From the NCBI GenBank assembly GCA_017979445.1, contig CM030714.1, positions 7,261,049 to 7,325,048 of the forward strand: a stretch of DNA of 64,000 nt, read 5' to 3'. The notes beneath the pieces were generated by a model, which saw only the letters and a program-made list of their open reading frames with translations, was not told the origin of the DNA and made no database searches. Origin of the DNA: Akebia trifoliata. Lineage: Eukaryota; Streptophyta; Magnoliopsida; Ranunculales; Lardizabalaceae. A program made the translations under genes and the position numbers. Of this stretch, positions 1-10,876 are shown one piece after another (positions within the stretch are counted from its first letter, which is position 1; every line of letters starts with the position of its first letter).

Positions 1-170
1 GTTGAATCTGAAAATTATTAACAAAGGGTTCTTGCCTCACCTAAAAATAGGCCTAAAAGAGACTAAAAAAAAGAGAAAATATAGAAACAATCAATTTGGT
101 TGGTTAAATTAAGACCAAGCAGTTGGATGGTTAGGGTATCAACAAGCTTGGATGTGAAATGTTCAAGATA

Positions 171-638
171 TAGGGGTGCAACTTGGTTTGGTTCAAACCA
201 AGAATCAAACCAAACCAAACCGATAACTTTTGGTTGGAAGAAGTTGCGGTTTGGTTCTGGGTTAAGAAAATGGAGAACTTACCAATTTGGTTTGGTTCTC
301 GGTTGAAAGCTTGTATAGAACCGAACCAAACGCTTAATGACTTACTACTTTTTAGGAATTAGGAAATAGATTTATGCCTTTTTTTTTTGGGATAGATTAT
401 GAACTTTTTTATTTTATGGATTGATTGGTGACTTATTATATGAAGTTTTCATGTTAAATATTTATTTATTTATTTTTCATTAAAAATATGTTGCTTTCAA
501 ACATGTCCATAGGAAATTGGCAACCCATAGAACTGAACTGACCTGACCTTAGTTCGGTTCTATAGGGCATTCAGTTCGGTTCTGGTTCATATTTAGTGGA
601 ACCAACCTATGCTGGTTCTGAACCAAGTTGCAACCCTA
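171..638. mobile_element. hAT-like MITE in INT2 intron 5
   Basis: The ends are inverted repeats: TAGGGGTGCAACTTGG at 171 and CCAAGTTGCAACCCTA ending at 638, with further complementary pairs such as GGTTCGGTT/AACCGAACC inside. TAGGGGTG ends are typical of plant hAT elements. The flanks GTTCAAGA (161-168) and GTTCCAGA (639-646) match at 7 of 8 bases and are probably the 8-bp target duplication, with two extra bases on the left. It has no coding capacity. Relatives with the same ends lie at 8107 and 11632. Confidence 0.75.
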
Positions 639-677
639 GTTCCAGATGCTTTCATAGATGGATGATGAGCAATTTAC

Positions 678-3644
678 CCTATCAGTCACAGAAGCACAGA
701 ATCCGCATTCCGGGGATGAAGCCTTTAAGCATTTCATACAGTCCCAAGTAGTCGACCTCGTTGATTGATAATCAGGGCAAGTGTGAGCCTGGAAATGGGC
801 TGTCTCTTGCCTACTAACCGCAGGTGAATGCGACGTAGTCTCATGGAAAACTGCAGATAAAACTCCAAGCGAGATAATAACGCCACTCAAACTTATAACA
901 AGAAGTTTCTTCCTTCCTGTCCTGTCGATGAAGTAAATGCTCACTATGGAGCCAAGAGCATTGAGACCAGATGTAACAAGTGAGAGAAGGAGAGCGGTTT
1001 GGTTTGACGCGAAACCAGCTAATTGAACTATGGTGGGGCTGTAATACATAACTGTATTTATGCCTACAAACTGTTGGAAGATTTGAAGCCCAACACCTGC
1101 AATTAGTCCCCTCCTTACTGTCTTAGTTTTCCATAACTTGATGAAGTTGATGTTCTTAGAAGATCCTTCTTCCTTGATTTCCTTTTCAACTGAATCTTTT
1201 AGATCTTGAATCTCTGATTCTACTTCGTGTTCTGGGTATATTTTTCGAAGTATAGTTTTTGCTTCTTCTTCTCTTCCCTGTGAAGCGATAACAAAAGGGG
1301 GAAGTAGAACCATATATGTTACCAACAATAGGGAACAAGTATTTGATCTCAAGAGTACAAGGTAACTAGGGCCAAACCTTTCTATAGAGCCAACGGGGTG
1401 ACTCTGGAAGAAGTAACATTAATATGAACTGCAATAGTGCTGGAAGTCCAGCAACTCCAAGCATCCACCTCCATGTTCCTGGGGCCTATCAAACCTCCAT
1501 ATATTAGTTAAAATCTCTTTCCTGTAAAACAATGAATGCTATACTAAAAACCATTGTGTACTTTGTCGGGGATGTCATGTGATGTTTTGAATTGTCATCG
1601 TTATCGTCAAAGCCTTATTCCAAAACAATTGAAATAAGGGCTTGACTTTCTGCACCATTGCCACTTAGGTGCTTTTGGTGTGTTGGTTAGGTTCATATCA
1701 ATGGTGTTTGAGCCATAACTATGTATTGGATTTGAGTCTTGAAATGGGTTACTAGGGATAAAAATTATAAGTTTTTTTTTTTTGGCCTACCTTGGTGAAT
1801 GCTAGGTTGATAAGGTAAGACAGAAACTGGCCTCCTGTTATAAGGAAACCATTGGTACTGACTAGTGCACCACGGATTTTGGCTGGAGAAGCTTCGGAGA
1901 TGTATAACGGGGCTGTCATCGACGCCATTCCAACACCTAGACCAACAAAAACCCGGCCAATAATAAGGAGAGCTGGGTTTGGTGCAGAGGCCATGATAAT
2001 GGCCCCAAGGAAGAATAGGAAGTCAGCAACTAAGATTGCTGTTCTCCGACCAAACCGATCATTCATCCATCCTCCAATCGCGGCTCCTACGATTGCTCCT
2101 GCAACTGCCATGCTTACTATGCTTTCCTGTATAAATAGTATCATCAGATATGATCAACATTATGCCTTTTGTAGTATTTTTTTAGGTCTTGTGCCAAAGG
2201 GTTTTAGCCTCCTTGGAAGGTCACCTGACCTCCATGGATCAAAATTTTTTTTGCTTGTTTTTCTTTCTTGATGAAATCTCTCTTTCTTCTTAATCTATAT
2301 ATAATAAAAAAAATGCTTTTGTTGAATGTAAATGTTTATTTAATTCATAAAAGGAAAGAAAAAAAAAAAAAAAAAAAAACAGGGTAAGAGACATATCAGT
2401 GACTTAACCAAAGAATTCATATTCTTGATAGGGGTATTTAGGTCATTTAAAAAGATTAAGGGCATTTATGGTATTTAAAAATTGGGTATGCTTTGAATGG
2501 ATGATGCACTTCATCAGTCAATTGAGCAGGTGAGGGTATTAAGGTCAATGAAAATGATGGGTATTAATTGGATGACTTGGTGATGGTATTATAGTCAAAG
2601 TAATAATTATATTATGATGAAAATGAGGTTATTATGGTCATATGAACCCAAAAAAATATATTGAAATAATAATTATGTTGAAATTAACAAGAAACAACAA
2701 AATTATTGGACGATAAATGATTGAATAATTGAATTTCTGACCTGTAGAACAGTCTCTCTATCAACAGCCTTGAAATCATCTCTGATGTAAAGGAGAGCCC
2801 CTGAAATTACTCCTGAAAACCCAAAAAACCAATAAACAGGATCTTAAGTTCTCAACACATAAGTTTCTACAGATGTTTTTGTTTTATTGTTCTTGAAAGC
2901 TTCAAAAACAATAAATAAAAAAAAAAAAGAGGGGAAGTCTTGTTTGTTCCTCTCAACTTTTTCCCATTTATGAGAATATAAGAATTGGTTATTATACTAA
3001 AATTGAATTGTAGATGGAAAACAGAGGTTTACTACCTATTATAAACGGAGAGAGCTGTTATTGACATCCCATTTTTTACTTATTATACTTTCAATTCTTA
3101 AATTATTTCACACACCCCAATTAAAGATTAAAACACTCTCTTCTCTTCAAACACTACGAATGTCTGGTTCAAATTAAATTAAAATGTCAAGATTACAAAA
3201 TATTATAACACTTGTTCAAACAATTTCAGTCGTTGTTTACAATTATGATTAGACTCATGTAAAATCTTAAATCCAAAAACTAGATATATAACGAGAAAAA
3301 AAAAAAAAAAAAAAAAGAGTTTCTATTACTCAATCATTCACTCATTTTCTTTATTTTTAATTGGGGTGCAATAAGTAAAAGTTGGGGTGCTAATAAATTA
3401 TAATCAATGTTACAAAACATTATAACACTTTTTCAAATAATTTTAGTAGTTGTTTACAATTATAATTAGGCTCATATAAAATCTTAAATCTCAAAAATAG
3501 ATATCTAGCAAATATATATATATATTTTTGAGAGAGCTTCCATTGCCACTCAAAATTTGTCTTATTCGCAATCATTCATGACTTATTTTCTTTCTTTTTA
3601 ATTTGGGTGTGATAAACAAAAGTTGGGGTGCTAATAGCAGCAGC

Positions 3645-3700
<56 letters not shown>

Positions 3701-4879
3701 CGTGCTGTGTAGCATTAAAAGAAAAATAGAAAATGAAACCTACGAAGCAAAAGAAAATAATAATAATAAAAAGAGAGAATGAGTAGAGAAAGTGGGCTGA
3801 GCCCCCATTAAAGATCACTCCAAAAGGAAAAGAAGTGTAAATGAGAACAAAGCTGGTATGGTAGGGTATGTCAGGATATACTTATAAAGCACTACAAGAA
3901 GTAAAAGGGAAAAAAAGAGAAGAAAAAGAGGAGAAAATTCTCCAAAACCCACTGATACTGCATCATCTATCTTTAATACTTGTATAAATCTCTTGAATTA
4001 TTCTAAATTCTTCCTTATTTTATCAAAATAAACCATGGGTTCTTGAAAAATCCATCATTTAAACAATTGGTCACACAAAATTTATTCATGTTGTAGCCTT
4101 AGCTACCAAAATGTCAGAATTTTTTTTTTTTAATTTTTATTTTAATTTTTACTTTAAAAGGAGAATTAAATTTCCAAAAACCCACTGTTCCTACTTCATC
4201 AATCTTCTCCTTTACGCTTAGAAAATGTAAAAAATTCTTCCAAACTCAATTATTAAAAAAAAAAAAAACAAGGATTGTTGAGATATCCATTAAATTTTTT
4301 ATAATTTAAACTCTTAGCCACACAAAATATATTCAAGTGTGGAAGTAAAAAAATAAACACAGAAAATCTCTAAAACTAACTGCTACTACAGCATCTATCT
4401 TCTCCTTTACTTAGAAAAAACATAAAAAAATTCTTCTAAATTCTCCCTTATTTCAACAAAAATAAAACATCACTAACAATTAATGACAGAAAAGACATAT
4501 ATAGTGTCGCCTAAGTACTAAAATGTAAAAAAAAAAAAAAAAAGAGAAAAATTCCAAAACTCACTGTTACTACAGCATTTATCTTCTTATCTTCTTAGAA
4601 AAAAAAATCTCAAAAAATATTCTAAATTCTTCTTTATTTCAACAAAACAAACCATGGGTTATTCTAATATCCATGTTAAAGTTCATCATTTAAAAAATTA
4701 ATCACACAAAACAAATTCCTACAATAAAAAAAAAAAAAAAAAAAACCTGTATCATAACCGAAGAGGAGACCACCAATTCCCGCAGAGAAAGCGAGGCGAA
4801 GAACATAAGGATTCTTCCATGCAAGAGAAAAACAATCCCTGAAAGCTGAGGTATCTGTTGGATGTATTGCTCCCTCCAT
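678..4879 (-). CDS. INT2: INT2-type inositol transporter, 5' part (5 exons, gene continues beyond left edge)
   Basis: Major facilitator sugar-porter family H+/inositol symporter; characterised INT2/INT4 proteins act at the plasma membrane. Exons on the minus strand are 4879-4747, 2812-2742, 2126-1791, 1485-1378 and 1277-678. All junctions are GT-AG and in phase, giving 416 residues of about 580. Visible motifs: [10 protein letters not shown] (36-45), the loop 2-3 motif [10 protein letters not shown] (87-96), [16 protein letters not shown] in exon 3, [10 protein letters not shown] (207-216, end of exon 4), [14 protein letters not shown] and [10 protein letters not shown] in exon 5. Exon 5 ends in the cysteine-rich loop [15 protein letters not shown] after TM9, as in INT2/INT4 rather than INT1, so TM10-12 and the tail are missing. 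The donor at 677 (GTAAAT) opens intron 5, which holds a MITE and leaves the window. The start is the first ATG and aligns with INT2 N-termini. No frame break is seen. Confidence 0.93.
3049..3405. repeat. Mutator-like MITE in INT2 intron 1
   Basis: The left end reads gagctgttattgacatccc and the right end ttggggtgctaataa, an inverted pair built on CACCCCAACTTTTACTTATTA. The inner repeat (CACACCCCAATTAA / TTAATTGGGGTG) is also inverted. This family recurs at least eight times in the window (3530, 7862, 11060-11140, 13806, 14081, 21926, 25246, 32805). No coding capacity. The superfamily is inferred from end type only. Confidence 0.6.
3530..3700. repeat. Second MITE copy plus (AG)n microsatellite in INT2 intron 1
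   Basis: A shorter relative of the 3049 MITE runs from gagagcttccattgccact to ttggggtgctaatagc. It is followed directly by an AG dinucleotide run of about 50 bases (3650-3698). Confidence 0.6.
3940..4735. repeat. Four-copy imperfect tandem repeat (about 190-200 bp unit) in INT2 intron 1
   Basis: Four copies start near 3940, 4165, 4363 and 4551. Each has an (A)AAACYMACTG-tac(t)-ca-c-atctatctt block, then aaattcttcyttatttcaacaaaa, then a catttaaa..tcacacaaaa block. The array ends about 10 bases from the intron 1 donor (4746) of INT2. The copies differ at many positions, so the array is old. Confidence 0.7.
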
Positions 4880-6927
4880 TGCTTTGAGATCTTGATACTA
4901 AGAAATTTAACAAAAGATGTGTTTAGTAAAACTATATAGCTTGGTTACTATGTAGAAAACATATTAAGGAGAGGAGAGAAAGGTAGAAGAAACATTATAT
5001 CTGTGTTGTAGATTAGATAGTTTTCTCAATTGAAGAAGAGAGATGAGTGTTATTTAAGGATGGATTTTGTTTAGAGATACAATCAGAAGTCAACAGTCAA
5101 TACTCAATAGTCAACAGTCTTTGTCGTTTACTTACCTTCACATGTTCTAAGGTTACTTCAGAGACACAGAATTGCGGAGGTGATAAGGTCTAGGCAGGCC
5201 TACTGAACAAACCAGATTATAAGAAAAATGAGGGTAGGAGAAGTTTTCCTGCATTGACAGTGCAGTTATTCTGCTCTGCGCCTACAGCTGCTCATTACAC
5301 ATGGCACATCTTTACTCGTTATTATATTTTGTTTCAAATTACAAAAATGTCTGTCTTCAGTATTATACTGAGAGAAGGCCGAAAAATTCTCCTAGATTTA
5401 CATTTACTATTATTAAAGTCATTTTCGTCAAAAGGAATAGAATTTCAATCTCATAACCTCTTATAACCATGTTAGTTTTTAATTTTCTAAATTTATAAAA
5501 AATATCTTCTTTATTAATTATTTTATCTACAAAAGAACCTTAATTATTATCTTAAATTAAAAATAAAACTTAACATATTGATGATAAAAATATAATATAA
5601 ATTAATTTTTTATTTAAAATAATTATAAAAAATTTAAATTAGGTATAAATCCTAAAATGCCACCCAGTACGACGCTATACAGCTTCGATCATCCATTTTA
5701 AAAATAATTTTAATTTTACATAAATATTAATTTTTGTAACTTGTGTAAATTCACGAGTCCAGTTTGGATAGAAGTCAATCAAGCTATTTGATATTAAATT
5801 ATTTTATTTTTCTTATTAATCAAGCTATTTGATTATATGTAATACTTTTGGAGAGAACAAAACTAAATATTTTAAATTAATTTTAAAATGTTTATAAACT
5901 TAGTTACATTTTATTGGCTAATATATGTCAACTTGGGAATATTTTATTTGACTCCTCGGACATTGGATTCAAGTGTAAAACTATGGTTTAAGAAATATTC
6001 CTAAGTGAAAGATACATTTATCATTAACGATATGGGAACGAATCCTTTGTAAAATTTTCCCATAAGATAGTGTCACGTTAAAAAATGAAAAAAATTAATT
6101 CCTCAACCCTTTTGGCTTGAATGAGTTAGATTAAATTTATAAAAGATTACTTAATTTATATATATCAAACTTTGAAAATGGATGGCCACTAAACTCCTCA
6201 ACTTTAAATAGTGATTTCATTATCTTATTGATGTGGTGGTCGAACTATATAGGGGGTTGTTGAGAGGGAAAAAAATGGTTGCTACAAAAGATCCTCTCCT
6301 AGATGATGCATATCACACTCTGAACATTCCTTATCAATATAAGAAAACCAGTGCCTTTTTATTTAAGGATTAGTTGGACTTGAACTCACGACCTCAGAGT
6401 TGTTTTGCAATGTATCAAAACAACTAAGTTATGGGTCTAAGCCCATTAAACCATTGTTTTTTATATTGTGCCAGTGTTGTACACAGGTTTTGATCAATTT
6501 TTGTATGATAAAATTAATTGGTGTTAGTGGGAATTGAACCTAGGTCCATGATATCATCAGTCGAAGATTTCATTAACTAAACTAAAATAATAATAAAAAA
6601 TTGAAATTATCAATAGAATTATGTGGACCTCACTCATTTGCTCAATGTTTATACCATATAAAATTGTAACTAAATTATAATTGTATGACAAAACAATAAC
6701 TGAGTGGGGGTCTATCATTGTGTTTTATCGTATAGATCTTTTAACAATGAGATGATAATGCATAGTTGATGTAATATGTTATGAAATAAAAATAAATAAA
6801 TTAGATAAAATATGTTATTTTTAAATTATTGAACAAATATAAACTTGTCCAATGATTGAATCAGGGTTTGGTCAATTTAACAAATTTCTGGTTGGATATT
6901 TTGTTGAATAGTGATTTTTTGACGCCC
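4880..6927. other. INT2 upstream region, otherwise no gene seen
   Basis: Runs upstream of the INT2 start (transcription leftwards). An AT-rich leader is followed on the minus strand by TATA-like stretches at 4930-4938 (CTATATAG) and 5050-5058 (CTTAAATAA); neither can be chosen from sequence alone. Beyond 5240 the sequence is AT-rich without coding signal. At 6390-6570 two stretches on the minus strand resemble tRNA B boxes (GAGTTCAAGTCC, GGTTCAATTCC) and may be SINE debris. Confidence 0.4.
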
Positions 6928-7062
6928 CCCCTCTGACATACGCCCCATCATAGAATTGCAAATCATTTGCCTCAGGATGCATAAAATCAAAAATATTTTT
7001 CTTGTATATCCCAAGGAAAATGATCTACGAATCTATGATGGTTGTGTATGTCAGAGGAGAGG
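6928..7062. repeat. Foldback (hairpin) element
   Basis: Inverted arms: tctgacatacgccccatcata near 6938 pairs with tatgatggttgtgtatgtca near 7034. The loop includes the phrase tatcccaaggaaaatgatct, seen in related hairpins at 7665, 23885, 29870, 31110 and 51184. No coding capacity. Confidence 0.5.
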
Positions 7063-7427
7063 AGGGGAGGGGAGAGATTATCACGACTCTATTTTGTTTG
7101 ATTTGCAAAATAAAGATAGAAACAAATTTTCTTTGTAGACCATTGATGCAAATTTTTTTTAAGGAAAATCCTTTCTTCCTTGATCTTAGTCTTCATCAAG
7201 ATACAAGTACTCCCATTACCGGTGCAGTGAAGAGGACATATACAATAGGTGCAGGAAAATAACATGAGATGGTAGTTGGTATATATTCTTACCATGTTTA
7301 TTATGTTGTCGTCATGGTGACAATTAAGAAAGCCACGTGGCGAATCTTATGGCGGACTGATCCATGGCATTGTGCCACGTGATATTAAAAAATTGTAGTT
7401 TTGGACAGGAAAGTTAATTAATTAATA

Positions 7428-7660
7428 GAGTCGTGATAATAGAGTGTACTCACCGCGAGGCACACTCGATTGACTCTTCTAACGTGACAAGTTCGAGCAT
7501 ATAAACCCCAAGATATACGATTCCCCCGAAATATACATTTTTAAGGAGAAGTGCAGTTGTATATCCCGAGATAGATCTACGGCTCTGGGGCTTATCACAT
7601 CAAGAGAGTTGATTGAGTGTGCCATCTAGGGTAGTTAGATTATCCTGATTCTAATTAATA
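7428..7660. repeat. Foldback element
   Basis: Starts agagtcgtgataatag; arms such as acactcgattgactctt / aagagagttgattgagtgt and acgtgacaagttcgagc / gcttatcacatcaag are inverted about a centre near 7545. A diverged copy lies at 22188-22422. Confidence 0.55.
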
Positions 7661-7664
7661 ATAT

Positions 7665-7830
7665 AATGATTAGAATGATGACGAATGTATGAGGTTGATG
7701 TGGCAAGGGCACAGAACCACACATCTTTTTTCTATGTATCCTGATGAAAATAATCTGTGGTTATGTGCCCTTATCACGTCAGTTGCATACCAAGATTGGG
7801 TGCATTCATCACGATTCTAACGATGATTTT
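7665..7830. repeat. Foldback element
   Basis: Arms ggcaagggcacagaaccaca and tgtggttatgtgcccttatc surround a loop with tatgtatcctgatgaaaata. Same hairpin family as 6928 and 51184; the arms are about 25 bp. Confidence 0.55.
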
Positions 7831-7861
7831 CTGTTACTTAAGATTTTAAAGGAAAGAAAGA

Positions 7862-7977
7862 GAGAGTTGTCATTGGCACCCAACTTTTACTTATCACATC
7901 TCAATAAAAAATAAAGAGATGTGAATAGTGGAGAATAAGTAAACATTAGAAGTTGGGGTGCCAATAGAACCTCGTTC
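7862..7977. repeat. Short Mutator-like MITE
   Basis: gttgtcattggcacccaac at the left pairs with gttggggtgccaatagaac at the right; inner arms tcacatctc / gagatgtga are also inverted. The next sequence (7978-8106) resembles the interior of the 3049 MITE and resumes after the hAT insertion at 11049-11145, so a longer member of the family was split by it. Confidence 0.6.
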
Positions 7978-8307
7978 ATGATTTTTTTTTTTTTCAATTT
8001 AAGATTTTATATGAGTCTAATCATGATCGTAAACCGTTACTGAAATCATTTGAGATTTTATAATGTTGAGATTACAATTTGTGTCAAACCGTTGTAATGT
8101 TTAAAGTAGGGGGTGCAACTTGGTTTAGTTTGAGGTTAAATTGGAATCAAACTGACATATGTCGGTTCCACTAAATAAGAGTCATAACTAAATCATATTT
8201 TATTAGAATCAAGTCAACCCAAACCGAATTAAAGTCGGTTTGGTTCAGTTTGATTCTACGAATTGTCAATATTCTATAAATTATAAATAATATTTTTTAA
8301 TATATAT

Positions 8308-9487
8308 GGGGATGGTTCGAGGGACATGCTGAAAACTAGCTGAAAAACAAACGTTTGAGAGACGTTAGATCTGAGAAAATGGACGGCGCAGATTGTGCAA
8401 AACGTCATTTAAAAAAAAAAATGGAATTTCTTTTATTTACAGAGAACTCCCTCCTCTTTTCTATTTTTTTAACTACCTCAGTTTTTCTATTTTTTTTAAC
8501 TAAATCTAACAATTCTGTTCTGTTCATCTTCATCTCGACAAACCTTTTGAGACTTCAGTCATCTCTCTTCTCTATTCATCAGCTGCTCCTCCACTTCGTC
8601 TTCTCCAAGCTATTACACATACAGGTATAGTTGTTCTTTCTCTCTCTCTCTCTCGCTCTTGCAAACTTACAAAATTTTCAAAACCTAGAAAAATCATAAG
8701 CTTATCAGCGTCATCAGTCATCACAGACAAGGGGTACTTAACGAAAAGCTTGAGACCACTCGATCATCTCTCTTGCGCGTATGTCACCACAGTCAAGAGA
8801 GAGAGATATGAGTCACGGAGGGAGCAACATAAACTCAGTGTTCTATGCTGAGTCGTATCATCCGATTCAAGCGGGAAGCATCGACGGCATAGATATTCTC
8901 CTGTACGACAATGGCACCTACAGAGCTCTCCTTTGTTCTACTGCTGGCCTCTGTAGCTTCTCTCTCTCTATCTCTCTCTCCCTCTCTCTCAAAATTGATT
9001 ATTAATATTTTATTTTATTTTACAGATGACCCGTTTGGGGATCCAAAGGTTATTGGAGACCCTTATTGCACTTTGTTTGTAGGATGCATTTCCCACCTCA
9101 TAGCCGAAGACTCCCTCTGGAAGGTACACCTCTTTATTAAAAAAAAAAAACGAAGAAGGGGAGATGGGTTTGTATGAGTTTCTATCGAGAGAAAAACGAA
9201 GAAGAGAGGTTTTATGTCGAGTTTCTATCGAGAGAATAGAGAGGAGAGATGGGTTTGTATGATTTCTGTCGAGTTTCAATGAAACAGAGGAGAGATGGGT
9301 TTTGTTAAAAAAAAAAACAAAGAGAAACGAGGGAAACGTCGAGGGAGTCCGTTGAAAAATAACGAAATTTCTTCACTTTCGTTGAAGTGATGTTTCACAC
9401 CATCTGAAACGTTCGTTTCTCTTCATCTAACGTCTCCAAAACGTGATTTTCTTAGACGTTTTTCAAAACGTCCGTCGAACCCCTCCC
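8308..9487 (+). mobile_element. TIR element carrying a captured gene fragment (Pack-TYPE)
   Basis: The ends lie in TA tracts and are inverted: GGGGATGGTTCGAGGGAC at 8308, and on the other strand GGGAGGGGTTCGACGGAC from 9487 inwards. Complementarity continues for roughly 75 bp, with GAGACGTTAGAT present in both arms. Between the arms is a piece of the U11/U12-35K gene with an intron. Long arms and a captured host fragment are the hallmark of Pack-MULE/Pack-TYPE elements; the superfamily is inferred. Target duplications cannot be told apart inside TA repeats. Confidence 0.75.
8808..9123 (+). pseudogene. U11/U12-35K: U11/U12-35K snRNP protein fragment, captured with its intron
   Basis: Exon A 8808-8952 and exon B 9026-9123 join across a GT-AG intron (8953-9025) to 81 codons. 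Landmarks of the minor-spliceosome 35K protein are present: [24 protein letters not shown] and [20 protein letters not shown], i.e. the N-terminus up to the start of the RRM (RNP2). The split tyrosine codon (T|AT) shows that the captured DNA was genomic, not cDNA. The copy stops at a GT (9124) after the codon for K81, presumably the next donor, so most of the RRM and the C-terminus of the roughly 300-residue protein are absent. Likely degradation: RLSH is changed to CISH and the usual Arg before the last residue is Trp. An upstream in-frame ATG at 8781 adds nine codons. CT-rich leader sequence (8520-8780) was probably captured too. Confidence 0.85.
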
Positions 9488-9500
9488 TATATATATATAT

Positions 9501-9867
9501 GGGTCCCTATCCGTGGCCAACAGTTTGGCAAACATTTTGGCAAACACTTTTTCAAAACATGGGTTAGAGGTCTTGGAATGGGCTGATTTTTGGTGAGGAT
9601 GATCTCTACGATGAGGAGATCATCCTCACCAAAAATCAGCTCATTCCAAAACTTCTAGCCCCATTTTACAAGTTGAAAAATCGTGAACCGTCCATTTTTT
9701 GTAAACCATTTTTGATGAGGTTAGAAGTTTTGGAATGGGCTGATTTTTGGTGATGATAATCTCCTCACCATAGAGATCATCCTCACCAAAAATCAGCCCA
9801 TTCCAAGACCTCTAACCCATGTTTTGAAAAATGTGTTTGCCAAACTGTTGGCCATTGAACGCTACTC
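9501..9867. mobile_element. Palindromic TA-tract element 1
   Basis: Bounded by TA runs. The left arm begins GGGTCCCTATCCGTGGCC; the right arm ends GGCCATTGAACGCTACTC; subterminal CAACAGTTTGGCAAAC / GTTTGCCAAACTGTTGG is a clean inverted pair. The core has two hairpins (9570-9655 and 9720-9815) built on CTGATTTTTGGTGA.GATGATCTC and its complement; the second hairpin is the reverse complement of the first, so the element is a palindrome made of palindromes. A spacer with CGTGAACCGTCCATTTTTTG separates them. Confidence 0.7.
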
Positions 9868-10704
9868 TATATATATATATATATATGGGGGGCGTTCAAT
9901 GGCCAACTTTTTAGCAAACTTTTTGGCAAAACATTTTTCAAAACATGAGTTAGAGATTTTGGAATGGGCTGATTTTTGGTGATGATGATCTCTATGGTGA
10001 GGAGATCATCATCACCAAAAATCAGCCCATTCCAAAACTTCTAACCCCATCAAAAACAGTTTACAAAAAATGGACGGTCCACAATTTTTCAACTGGTAAA
10101 CAAGGGTTAGAAGTTTTGGAATGGGCTGATTTTTGGTGAGGATGATCTACTCACCGTAGAGATCATCCTCACCAAAAATCAGCTCATTCCAAAACTTCTA
10201 GCCCCATTTTACAAGTTGAAAAATCGTGAACCGTCCATTTTTTGTAAACCATTTTTGATGAGGTTAGAAGTTTTGGAATGGGCTGATTTTTGGTGATGAT
10301 AATCTCCTCACCATAGAGATCATCCTCACCAAAAATCAGCCCATTCCAAGACCTCTAACCCATGTTTTGAAAAATGTGTTTGCCAAACTGTTGGCCATTG
10401 AACGCTACTCTATATATATATATATATATGGGGGGCGTTCAATGGCCAACTTTTTAGCAAACTTTTTGGCAAAACATTTTTCAAAACATGAGTTAGAGAT
10501 TTTGGAATGGGCTGATTTTTGGTGATGATGATCTCTATGGTGAGGAGATCATCATCACCAAAAATCAGCCCATTCCAAAACTTCTAACCCCATCAAAAAC
10601 AGTTTACAAAAAATGGACGGTCCACAATTTTTCAACTGGTAAACAAGGGTTAGAAGTTTTGGAATGGGCTGATTTTTGGTGAGGATGATCTACTCACCGT
10701 AGAG
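9618..10704. repeat. Recent 543-bp tandem duplication
   Basis: Sequence from about 9618 recurs at +543 with almost no visible difference: the G6 runs at 9887 and 10430, the spacer at 9650 and 10193, and the junction GATGATCTACTCACCGTAG at 10141 and 10684. Identity ends near 10727. Both ends fall inside hairpin cores, as expected for unequal exchange between hairpins of neighbouring elements. Confidence 0.85.
9887..10410. mobile_element. Palindromic TA-tract element 2 (hybrid with element 1)
   Basis: Begins GGGGGGCGTTCAATGGCC with its own subterminal module (CAACTTTTTAGCAAACTTTTTGG) but ends with the right arm of element 1 (GTTGGCCATTGAACGCTACTC). It contains three hairpin cores instead of two, which places the tandem duplication junction inside it. 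Confidence 0.7.
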
Positions 10705-10807
10705 ATCATCCTCACCAAAAATCAGCCCATTCCAAAACCTCTAACCCATGTTTTGAAAAATGTTTTGCCAAAAAGTTTGCTAAAAAGTTTGCCCTTGAAC
10801 ACTACCC
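10430..10807. mobile_element. Palindromic TA-tract element 2', complete copy
   Basis: Same left end as 9887. The right end CCAAAAAGTTTGCTAAAAAG..CCCTTGAACACTACCC is the inverted partner of the left subterminal module, so this 378-bp copy is complete. Two inverted hairpin cores (10497-10585, 10650-10740). Confidence 0.75.
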
Positions 10808-10822
10808 TATATATAATATATA

Positions 10823-10874
<52 letters not shown>
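10808..10874. repeat. (TA)n tract
   Basis: About 65 bases of nearly pure TA dinucleotide bounding the palindromic element at 10430. Confidence 0.9.

Positions 10875-10876
<2 letters not shown>

Noticed and set aside
1852..2271. Open frame of 139 codons on the plus strand
   Set aside because: It is the antisense of INT2 exon 3, whose splice sites and motifs are clear.
4930..5058. INT2 TATA box as a separate feature
   Set aside because: Two equally weak candidates; without a mapped transcript start neither can be supported.
9010..9279. Minus-strand frame over the U11/U12-35K fragment
   Set aside because: Antisense of a clear exon and its intron; no motif of its own.
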